From Candidatus Njordarchaeota archaeon (GTDB lineage Archaea; Asgardarchaeota; Njordarchaeia; Njordarchaeales; Njordarchaeaceae), in contig JAHQWF010000064.1 of NCBI GenBank assembly GCA_029856055.1, positions 1-5,164 of the forward strand: a stretch of DNA of 5,164 nucleotides, written 5' to 3'. Shown one piece after another: positions 1-5,032 of the stretch; position 1 is the first letter of the stretch, and every line of letters starts with the position of its first letter. Position numbers and translations under genes: made by a program. The notes beneath the pieces were generated by a model, which worked only from the letters and a program-made list of their open reading frames with translations, had not been told where the DNA came from and did not search any database.

Positions 1-21
1 AAAAAAATAATAATGAAATCG

Positions 22-29
22 GGGGTGAT
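22..29 (+). promoter_or_regulatory. Shine-Dalgarno deciding the start of the PfpI-like gene
   Basis: GGGGTGAT matches the archaeal anti-Shine-Dalgarno complement (GAGGTGAT) and lies just before the ATG at 34, with 6 nt between its GTG and the start. The in-frame ATG at 13 lies upstream of this site and has no such motif, so 34 is preferred. Confidence 0.75.
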
Positions 30-33
30 TAAT

Positions 34-588
34 ATGGTGAGGATCTTGATAATTGCAGGAGATGGAGTAGAAGCCCAAGAATTATTCTATCCTTATTGGA
101 GGTTAATCGAAGAAGGCTTTGAAGTTCACGTTGCAGCACCCAGCAAAAAAGATGTATTATTTACAGTCGTTCATGATTTTGAACCAGGTTGGGAAACATA
201 TAGTGAGAAAGCTGGTTATAGATTCCCATGGATCACAAAAGCTTTCGAAGATGTTAATCCCGAGGAGTATGATGGCTTGGTAATTCCCGGTGGTAGAGCA
301 CCAGAATTCATTAGGACGTACCCAGAGCTTGAAAAAATAGTCAGACACTTCTTTGAGGAAAACAAACCTGTGGCTGCTATTTGTCACGGTCCACTAGTTC
401 TTAATGCATATGGATTGCTTAAGGGAAGGAAAGTCACTTCCTATATTGCTGTGAAACCCGATCTAGTAGTTAGTGGTGCCAACTGGGAAGATAAAGATGT
501 TGTTGTTGATGGTAACCTTGTAACTAGTAGGGCTTGGCCTGACTTACCTGCTTGGATGAGAGAATTTATTAAGTTACTCAAAAAGTAG
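34..588 (+). CDS. DJ-1/PfpI family protein (class I glutamine amidotransferase-like fold)
   Basis: A 184-aa cytosolic protein of the DJ-1/PfpI superfamily, whose members include the archaeal intracellular protease PfpI and glyoxalase III/deglycase-type enzymes. Seen in sequence: an N-terminal Rossmann-like strand (VRILIIAGDG), the acidic residue E13 expected to pair with the nucleophile, the GGRAPE loop at about 87-92, and the nucleophile elbow AICHGP with Cys117-His118. The segment DFEPGWETYSEKAGYRF at about 48-64 and the C-terminal VDGNLVTSRAWPDLP are typical of the PfpI_2-like subgroup (relatives of plant DJ-1D) rather than the shorter PfpI type. Length is normal and the protein looks intact. 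The start at ATG 34 is chosen over ATG 13 because of the Shine-Dalgarno at 22-29. Whether it acts as a peptidase, glyoxalase or deglycase cannot be told from sequence. It converges on the NikR-like gene with directly adjoining stop codons. Confidence 0.93.
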   Translation: MVRILIIAGDGVEAQELFYPYWRLIEEGFEVHVAAPSKKDVLFTVVHDFEPGWETYSEKAGYRFPWITKAFEDVNPEEYDGLVIPGGRAPEFIRTYPELEKIVRHFFEENKPVAAICHGPLVLNAYGLLKGRKVTSYIAVKPDLVVSGANWEDKDVVVDGNLVTSRAWPDLPAWMREFIKLLKK

Positions 589-591
589 CTA
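586..591. other. Zero-gap convergent gene junction (TAGCTA)
   Basis: The plus-strand TAG stop of the PfpI-like gene (586-588) is followed immediately by the complement of the minus-strand TAG stop of the NikR-like gene (589-591), forming the palindrome TAGCTA. There is no intergenic DNA, so termination signals for both transcripts must lie inside the opposing gene. Candidates are a TTGTTTT stretch just past 591 for the plus strand and a T5 run just past 589 for the minus strand. Confidence 0.9.
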
Positions 592-987
592 TTGTTTTGG
601 TAGAGGTATTATGCTCTCTCTAACAGTAATTTTCCCGCGTAATCGTCTAAGTTCGAGTAGTAATTCCTGTATATCTTTTTTATTTCCTTTGTAAATTATT
701 GACTCTATACATCTACCATCGTCTTGGATATGAGTGAAATTCTTTATTTTCGTAGAATGTCTATGTAACATTTTCATTATTTTCCCTTCAACATCACTTT
801 TTTCTCTCTCTATCACAATCATTATTGAAGCTAAGACCAAGTCGCTCTCACCAATTTCCTCTTCACCTAAAAATCTCCTTAATGCCTCCCTTATTAGTTC
901 TGACCTGCTCACATATCCCCTATTTTTTATAGTTTTATCCATTTTATTAATTAACTCATCACTTATAGATATGCTTATTATTGTCAT
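589..987 (-). CDS. NikR/CopG-like ribbon-helix-helix transcriptional regulator with atypical metal site
   Basis: A 132-aa DNA-binding regulator with the NikR architecture. Residues 1-42 form a ribbon-helix-helix domain: strand TIISISIS, then helices through GYVSRSELIREALRRFL. Residues about 48-132 match the NikR-type ACT-like C-terminal domain (DLVLASIMIVIERE, HRHS, CIESIIYKG and a final RGKITVRESIIPLP). In E. coli NikR nickel is bound by His76, His87, His89 and Cys95. An ungapped alignment keeps only the Cys (Cys93 here) and puts Leu74, Thr85 and Ile87 at the His positions; His75, His77 and His86 lie nearby but out of register. It may therefore sense another metal or bind nickel differently. 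The ATG follows GAGGGG with 5 nt spacing. It diverges from the heavy-metal ATPase across a palindrome-bearing region, so it most likely represses that gene and itself (inference). Confidence 0.88.
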   Translation of the reverse strand: MTIISISISDELINKMDKTIKNRGYVSRSELIREALRRFLGEEEIGESDLVLASIMIVIEREKSDVEGKIMKMLHRHSTKIKNFTHIQDDGRCIESIIYKGNKKDIQELLLELRRLRGKITVRESIIPLPKQ

Positions 988-992
988 TTAGA

Positions 993-998
993 CCCCTC
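993..998 (-). promoter_or_regulatory. Shine-Dalgarno of the NikR-like gene
   Basis: GAGGGG on the minus strand lies 5 nt before the ATG at 987. Its presence implies a leadered mRNA, so the transcription start must lie upstream of 998 (higher coordinate). That points to a TATA element in or near the palindrome rather than the one at 1008-1019. Confidence 0.55.
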
Positions 999-1007
999 TT
1001 AGGTATA

Positions 1008-1045
1008 CTTTATTAATAATTCTTCTCCTTGTTTTTATTAATAAT
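1008..1045 (-). promoter_or_regulatory. TATA-like boxes for the NikR-like gene
   Basis: Two very similar minus-strand TATA-like stretches are present: TTATTAATAAAG (1008-1019) and TTATTAATAAAAAC (about 1032-1045). Archaeal transcription usually starts about 25 nt downstream of the box. The first would give a nearly leaderless mRNA and the second a leader of about 25-30 nt that includes the Shine-Dalgarno at 993-998, so the second fits better. Both overlap copies of the ATTAATAAT half-site, which would allow autorepression. Confidence 0.4.
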
Positions 1046-1058
1046 AATTATTATTAAT
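1037..1058. repeat. Perfect 22-bp palindrome, candidate RHH operator
   Basis: The 11-bp arm ATTAATAATAA is followed directly by its exact reverse complement, with the centre between 1047 and 1048. The half-site ATTAATAAT recurs at 1012-1020 in the same orientation, and its inverse ATTATTAAT recurs at 1114-1122 near the predicted ATPase transcription start. Ribbon-helix-helix regulators bind inverted repeats, and this one lies midway between the regulator and the ATPase, so it is a candidate operator. The caveat is that it contains only A and T, and chance palindromes are more frequent in such DNA. Confidence 0.5.
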
Positions 1059-1080
1059 TTCTAATCAAATTGTTAGTTAA

Positions 1081-1090
1081 TTTAATATAA
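1081..1090 (+). promoter_or_regulatory. TATA-like box of the heavy-metal ATPase gene
   Basis: TTTAATATAA resembles an archaeal TATA box. A start about 25 nt downstream falls near 1111, giving a leader of about 25 nt before TTG 1136 and placing the inverted half-site 1114-1122 at the transcription start, where bound repressor would block initiation (inference). Confidence 0.45.
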
Positions 1091-1123
1091 TAATTTTCGC
1101 GTTCTTCTTATTCATTATTAATT

Positions 1124-1129
1124 AAGGTG
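1124..1129 (+). promoter_or_regulatory. Shine-Dalgarno deciding the ATPase start
   Basis: AAGGTG lies 6 nt before TTG 1136, the same GTG-N6-start spacing as in the first gene of the window. An in-frame GTG at 1127-1129 is part of this motif and is therefore less likely to be the start codon. Confidence 0.6.
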
Positions 1130-1135
1130 TTTGAT

Positions 1136-3004
1136 TTGAGCGGGGAGTCTGAAGAATTACTAAGAGAGAGAGTTATGACATCTTTAGTTGCCGCCGGTGC
1201 AATGATTACAGAGCTAATCTTTGATTACCTAGGTATAGTTAGCATACCAATACATTACTTATGTCTGGTTCTGTTACCAATAATGACATTGCCAATTGGA
1301 TACGCTGCGCTTAAAGAATTCCGTGAAAAGCCGTTTAATGTTGATTTCTTGATGACTATAGTTTCAATTGGGGCCATTTATATTGGTGCTTATCATGAGG
1401 CTTTGCTAGTATTAATATTATTTAATTTCTCTGAATACATAGAGGACAAAACTATTGATAAGTTAAAGGCTACATTAGAAGAGATCTCAAAACTTGTTCC
1501 AAAGGTAGCTAATGTTATTATTAATGGTAAAGTCGTTGAGGTAGATGTGGAGAAAGTTAAAGTAGGGGATGTATTGCTTATTAAACCCGGCGAAAGAATA
1601 CCAGTAGATGGAGTTATTGTAGAGGGAAGTACGACTATAGATGCATCTGCCGTTACTGGAGAATCAATCCCAGTTGATGTTCGTGAGGGAGACATCGTTT
1701 TATCTGGGACAATTAATCTGACTAACTCAATAAAGGTGAAACCCACTAAACCGTTCACCGATTCAACCGTTAGTAGAATCACTAAATTAGTACTAGAGGC
1801 TCGAGAAAGAAAAACTAGAATGGAGAGGTTTATTGATAAGTTCTCTCTTTATTACACACCAGTAATAATTGTTCTTGCTTTACTAACCATTATTATTCCA
1901 GTGCTTGTGTATGGGCAAGGCTTTAAAACATGGCTTTATAGAGCTCTTGTGCTTTTAGTTTTAGCATGCCCGAGTGCTTTCATTATATCTACCCCTATAA
2001 CCTATTTTGTCGGAATTACCAGAGCTACTCGTAGCGGAATCATTGTTAAGGGAAGCACATACATCGAGACTCTATCAAAAGTTAGGGCTATGGCTTTTGA
2101 TAAAACTGGTACAATTACCAAGAATAAGCTTGTTGTGAAAGAAATAGTTCCAGTAAATGTCGATGATAAAGAGTTGTTAAAAATAGCTGCTACACTAGAA
2201 GCTCAATCTAACCATCCCGTAGCTGTAGCGATAGTTGAGAAAGCTAAGGAACTCGGAATTGAATTTCAAGTAAGTGCCGACATCAGAGAGATTCCTGGAA
2301 TGGGCCTAGAAGGGAAAATTGACGGTATAGGTCACGTCCTTGTTGGTAATGAGAAATTCTTAAAGATGAAGGGAATACATATTAGTGAGGAAATCTTGAG
2401 ACCTGACGAAAAAGCAGTATATGTCTGCTCTAATAGTAGCGTTATTGGAGTTATAGTGTTAGAAGATATAATCAGGGAGACCGCTAAGGATGCTATTGCG
2501 GAACTATACAATATAGGTATTAGAGACATTATCATGCTTACGGGTGATAGAGAGGAAGTAGCTAAGAAAATAGCTGAGAAAGTTGGGATAAAGAAGTATT
2601 ATGCTAATCTATTACCAGAGGACAAAGTGAAGAAGATAATTGAGCTAAAGCGTGAATACGGATTAGTATCTATGGTTGGAGATGGAATTAATGATGCTCC
2701 TGCTTTGGCGCAGTCAGATACAGGAATAGCTATTGGTACCGCTGGTAACGATATTGCAATAGAGGCTGCTGATGTGGCTGTTATGAGCGATAATTTAAAG
2801 AAAATACCCTATATAGTCAGGCTTAGCAGAAAAATACACAAAACTCTTAAAATTAATCTTGGCTTAACATTTGCTCTAAAGATTGGTTTAATCATCCTAG
2901 GTTTCCTTGGCTACCTACCCTTGATCATAGCCATTTTAGGTGATGATGGATTAACTTTACTCGTCATAGCTAACGTTTTACCTATACTTAAGTACAGCGA
3001 TTAA
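1136..3004 (+). CDS. P1B-type heavy-metal transporting ATPase (Zn/Cd/Pb exporter-like, CPS motif)
   Basis: A 622-aa membrane pump that couples ATP hydrolysis to export of a soft or transition metal. Eight membrane helices are predicted: four before the actuator domain, two before the P-domain and two at the C-terminus. Motifs seen: TGES at about 174-177 (actuator), CPS at 278-280 in the metal-binding helix, DKTGT with phospho-acceptor Asp322, SNHP with His360 (nucleotide domain), LTGDRE, and GDGINDAP at about 515-522. The last two helices keep Lys582 and Asp603 (in GDDG), equivalent to ZntA Lys693 and Asp714, which points to the Zn/Cd/Pb (P1B-2) group. Oddities: CPS replaces the usual CPC, and there is no N-terminal HMA domain or Cys/His-rich tail. 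TTG 1136 is chosen because of the Shine-Dalgarno at 1124-1129; GTG 1127 and ATG 1175 are alternatives. Likely controlled by the divergent NikR-like gene. The metal is not certain. Confidence 0.93.
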   Translation: MSGESEELLRERVMTSLVAAGAMITELIFDYLGIVSIPIHYLCLVLLPIMTLPIGYAALKEFREKPFNVDFLMTIVSIGAIYIGAYHEALLVLILFNFSEYIEDKTIDKLKATLEEISKLVPKVANVIINGKVVEVDVEKVKVGDVLLIKPGERIPVDGVIVEGSTTIDASAVTGESIPVDVREGDIVLSGTINLTNSIKVKPTKPFTDSTVSRITKLVLEARERKTRMERFIDKFSLYYTPVIIVLALLTIIIPVLVYGQGFKTWLYRALVLLVLACPSAFIISTPITYFVGITRATRSGIIVKGSTYIETLSKVRAMAFDKTGTITKNKLVVKEIVPVNVDDKELLKIAATLEAQSNHPVAVAIVEKAKELGIEFQVSADIREIPGMGLEGKIDGIGHVLVGNEKFLKMKGIHISEEILRPDEKAVYVCSNSSVIGVIVLEDIIRETAKDAIAELYNIGIRDIIMLTGDREEVAKKIAEKVGIKKYYANLLPEDKVKKIIELKREYGLVSMVGDGINDAPALAQSDTGIAIGTAGNDIAIEAADVAVMSDNLKKIPYIVRLSRKIHKTLKINLGLTFALKIGLIILGFLGYLPLIIAILGDDGLTLLVIANVLPILKYSD

Positions 3005-3013
3005 AGCTCTTTA
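3002..3013. repeat. Short inverted repeat spanning the ATPase/GNAT convergent stops
   Basis: TAAAG-CT-CTTTA covers both TAA stop codons (3002-3004 plus, 3011-3013 minus) and the 6 nt between them. It is probably a by-product of two facing TAA codons in AT-rich DNA, but it could form a small hairpin at the shared end of the two transcripts. Confidence 0.4.
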
Positions 3014-3865
3014 TACTCCTTTTTCAAATACGAAAAATGTTGTTACATCACTACTTATCTCTTTTATTTCTTCTGCTAGTTTATGTCCTTTCGGTAACTG
3101 AATCTCAAATACCTTGCTTTTGTGTGTTCTAACAAGATTTTTTATTCCTTTAAGTAATCTTATTAATTCTTCCTTATTCTCTGCATTACTGAAACATAGT
3201 AGTGTTCCATATCCCATCTCTGCAAATAATCCGAGTTTCTCAATGCATCTAATTCTCCTAAGCCACTTTTTTCTAGACAAAATAATCCTGAGTACATCCT
3301 TATCTATCTTTATCCATCTCCACCTAACTGGCATCACACCATTAGATAACTTGTATATCTCGCTCTCTTTGACTACGTCCCAGACCTCATCCATTTTAAT
3401 TCTTATCACACAGTTAGTTAACCTATTCTCTATTTTTGATTGCTTAATCTCCAGGGCAATCCATTCTGATATTTTTCTAAAACCAAGCTTAGTAGCTAAA
3501 TTTAACGACGGCTTATTACTACTTTCTATAACAAGCCTCACCCTACCAATTCCCATTTCCTTAAGCATTTCTAGAGCACTTAGATTCAGTTTATAAGCTA
3601 TACCTCTCCTCCTATAAAGCGGATGAACTCTGAGACCTTCAAACCAAGCAGAATGATCTGGAAGAAACTTAACATGGAGCATACCTACGGGCCTACCGCC
3701 AATGTCAGCAACTAAAACCATCCCATCTTTCTCTCTCAGCCAGAAATTAATTACACTAGGGATGTAATCGCCCCATTCCCAAGTATTCCTTGTAAAAGAA
3801 GTGATCTCAGCTTTATCTGCTCTAGTTGCTTTCCTAATGATAACCTCGGGCATATCGTATCTCAC
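3011..3865 (-). CDS. GNAT family N-acetyltransferase with C-terminal extension
   Basis: A 284-aa cytosolic acetyl-CoA-dependent acyltransferase. The GNAT fold starts at VIIRKATRADKAEI. The acetyl-CoA loop is LRVHPLYRRRGIA (about 78-90; R-R-x-G-x-A form), followed by the helix and strand MGIGRVRLVIESSN and the motif B region NKPSLNLATKLGFRK (about 117-131). A segment near the N-terminus, WEWGDYIPSVINFWL, resembles the GDYLP...WL segment of NAT16/histidine-acetyltransferase-like GNATs, which also have an extra C-terminal region. Here about 140 residues follow the GNAT core with no motif I recognise, so the acceptor is unknown. The start at GTG 3865 is preferred because GTGAT lies upstream at the GTG-N6-start spacing seen in two other genes here. 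Alternatives are ATG 3910, which adds 15 residues and lies upstream of the transcription start predicted from the nearer TATA box, and ATG 3853. Converges on the ATPase with a 6-nt gap; no functional link is evident. Confidence 0.88.
   Translation of the reverse strand: MRYDMPEVIIRKATRADKAEITSFTRNTWEWGDYIPSVINFWLREKDGMVLVADIGGRPVGMLHVKFLPDHSAWFEGLRVHPLYRRRGIAYKLNLSALEMLKEMGIGRVRLVIESSNKPSLNLATKLGFRKISEWIALEIKQSKIENRLTNCVIRIKMDEVWDVVKESEIYKLSNGVMPVRWRWIKIDKDVLRIILSRKKWLRRIRCIEKLGLFAEMGYGTLLCFSNAENKEELIRLLKGIKNLVRTHKSKVFEIQLPKGHKLAEEIKEISSDVTTFFVFEKGV
3014..3024 (+). terminator. Possible T-rich terminator of the ATPase transcript
   Basis: A pyrimidine-rich stretch ending in T5 (3020-3024) follows the ATPase stop by about 15 nt. 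Archaeal RNA polymerase terminates at T-runs without needing a strong hairpin. The site lies inside the 3' end of the convergent GNAT gene. Confidence 0.3.
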
Positions 3866-3870
3866 AGCAA

Positions 3871-3878
3871 TCACTACG
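3871..3878 (-). promoter_or_regulatory. Shine-Dalgarno-like site of the GNAT gene
   Basis: On the minus strand AGTGAT precedes GTG 3865, with 6 nt between its GTG and the start. The match to the anti-Shine-Dalgarno is shorter than for the other genes, so the start choice remains moderate. Confidence 0.4.
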
Positions 3879-3917
3879 TTTGAATAATGTTTAATTCCAT
3901 TATACTGCATCGATCAA

Positions 3918-3970
3918 TAATAAATAAATGTTTACTTACTTATGTTAGAAAAAGATTAATAAATAAAATG
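3918..3970 (-). promoter_or_regulatory. Tandem near-identical TATA-like elements upstream of the GNAT gene
   Basis: Read on the minus strand, CATTTTATTTATTA (3957-3970) and CATTTATTTATTA (3918-3930) form a near-direct repeat about 40 bp apart. Each resembles an archaeal TATA box. The nearer one predicts a start around 3899 and a leader of about 30 nt to GTG 3865. The farther one also forms the T-rich tail after the C11-related gene stop and could act as its terminator. The remainder of the 3866-3997 gap shows nothing else. Confidence 0.4.
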
Positions 3971-3997
3971 ATAGAAGGAGTCCGATCCTAGAAGTTA

Positions 3998-4895
3998 TCA
4001 TGCTGAGTAATAAGCATTAAGGAATTCATCCCAATATGTATCTGAGACAAAATCTAGGCCAGAACTAGTATAAGAGCTGTCATACTCACTGGATGTCTTA
4101 GGGAAGTACACATCTAAACCATTAGCATTAGGGTGACCACTACCATGGAACTCAGAGATAACTGCAGCTAACAAAGCATCCATTACCTGCTGGGCATAAT
4201 TCTGAACAGTTGTATCAGAGATATATTGCTTAACAAGATAAGCAAAATGATAGATATCAGCGGCTTTAGAGTTACTGAAATACTCGACATTAGCTAAAAC
4301 ATTATCAATAGCGCTCTTATAACCACCACCATAATACAACGTAACCTTAATCTGATACTCGCCACTACCAGAATAGGCATAGCAACCCACATACCATGTG
4401 CCAGTTGTGGATACTGGGTCGACAATGACATACTCTGGGTCAGCAGAGTAACCACTATACTGCGAATTAGGTATATCAGTCCTAGTAGTCTTATCTGTAC
4501 TAGTCCAACCCCCCAGTCCTATAGCCGTTCGGATCCCAGACACTCAAATCAAAATCCGTTCCAGAAGGCATATAGAGATAGACCTCGATCCTAGTGACAG
4601 AGCTATCAACAGTAAAGGCATGCCTCTGACTATCATACCCCTGACTAACAGTACCAGTGAACGTCTGTGATGTTGTGTCTCTTGTTATCTCTATCTCTGT
4701 TCTTATTAAAGTTGTTCCTACTGGTAGATCCTTTTTCTCATTTTTATTATTGATGCCTATTGATTGTATTTTTGTTGCATTAAATATAGGTGCAGTTGCG
4801 AGGATTAATAAGATCGAGAAAACAATTAATTCTTTTTTGACACGAATTACGCCTATATTCTTGGATTTTATAAAAAAATAGAATTTATAGGTCAA
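3998..4895 (-). pseudogene. Frameshifted, catalytically truncated clostripain (C11)-related secreted protein with PPC domain
   Basis: Two overlapping minus-strand frames (4500-4895 and 3998-4543) make one 298-residue protein if one G is removed from the G6 run at 4509-4514. The order would be: a basic N-terminus and hydrophobic signal/anchor (about 23-37); a PPC beta-sandwich (about 74-188; FTGTVSQG...FTV, TDFDLSVWDPNG, then after the shift DPEYVIVDPV...GTWYVGCYAYSGSGEYQI); then a C11 peptidase tail (about 192-298; YKSAID, AADIYHFAYLV, HPNANGLDVYFP, LDFVSDTYWDEFLNAYY). The PPC domain spans the shift, so the two halves clearly belong together. The C11 catalytic core with its His/Cys dyad is absent, so it cannot be an active clostripain. 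Either an internal deletion or a domain shuffle removed the core. The only upstream start is TTG 4895, about 23 nt past a good TATA box, suggesting a leaderless mRNA. A sequencing error or slippage-mediated expression are alternatives to a true pseudogene. Confidence 0.8.
4509..4514 (-). other. G6 homopolymer frameshift site
   Basis: On the minus strand the codons read AGG ACT GGG GGG TTG GAC TAG, ending within the PPC domain. Dropping one G gives AGG ACT GGG GGT TGG ACT AGT and continues the domain to its natural end. Moving between the frames needs a +1 ribosomal shift or loss of one G in the transcript; a simple -1 slip does not work. This is the longest G/C homopolymer in the window. Confidence 0.85.
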
Positions 4896-4913
4896 GAATC
4901 ATAATTTTTAGAA

Positions 4914-4922
4914 CTATTTAAG
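4914..4922 (-). promoter_or_regulatory. TATA box of the C11-related gene
   Basis: CTTAAATAG on the minus strand is a good archaeal TATA box. The expected start about 23-25 nt downstream coincides with the TTG codon at 4895, consistent with a leaderless transcript. The promoter appears intact although the reading frame is broken. A second TATA-like CTATAAAT just inside the reading frame (about 4883-4890) has no usable in-frame start below it. Confidence 0.5.
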
Positions 4923-4985
4923 TATTACGTTAATGTATTTTTCATTTAAAAAGAATTATTCTTCAATAGGACTTACGAATTGTGA

Positions 4986-4999
4986 TTATTTATATATTA
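4986..4999 (+). promoter_or_regulatory. TATA box of the gene at the right edge
   Basis: TTATTTATATATTA is a strong TATA-like element. A start about 25 nt downstream (around 5019) leaves a leader of roughly 14 nt before ATG 5033. The intergenic stretch 4923-4985 between the two divergent boxes is AT-rich and shows no clear operator. Confidence 0.5.
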
Positions 5000-5032
5000 A
5001 TCTAAGATTTTCCTCTAATTTTTATTTCCATA

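Noticed and set aside
734..991. Hydrophobic plus-strand frame opposite the NikR-like gene that could be read as a small membrane protein
   Set aside because: Its hydrophobicity is the expected mirror of the Lys/Glu/Ile-rich regulator, and it covers the conserved ribbon-helix-helix coding region.
1393..1782. Open minus-strand frame of 129 codons opposite the ATPase
   Set aside because: It lies entirely antisense to the conserved actuator region of the ATPase, has Ser/Thr-rich shadow composition and lacks a ribosome binding site.
3114..3596. Open plus-strand frame of 160 codons opposite the GNAT gene
   Set aside because: It is antisense to well-supported GNAT coding sequence, Leu/Ser-rich without recognisable motifs, and has no promoter or Shine-Dalgarno.
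3911..3997. AT-rich repeats considered as an origin, attachment site or CRISPR leader
   Set aside because: There are only two imperfect short copies, no spacers, no tRNA and no integrase; promoter/terminator elements explain them.
4508..4516. Programmed -1 frameshift at the G6 run
   Set aside because: The frame relation requires +1 (or loss of one G in the RNA), so a standard -1 slippery-site mechanism cannot join the halves.
4500..4543. Separate downstream gene starting at GTG 4543
   Set aside because: The start lies in the middle of a PPC domain, has no Shine-Dalgarno, and the two frames join into one domain with a single-base change, so one disrupted gene is the better model.
4657..4881. 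Plus-strand frame opposite the signal segment of the C11-related gene
   Set aside because: The opposite strand reads as a signal anchor plus PPC start with family motifs; this frame has none.
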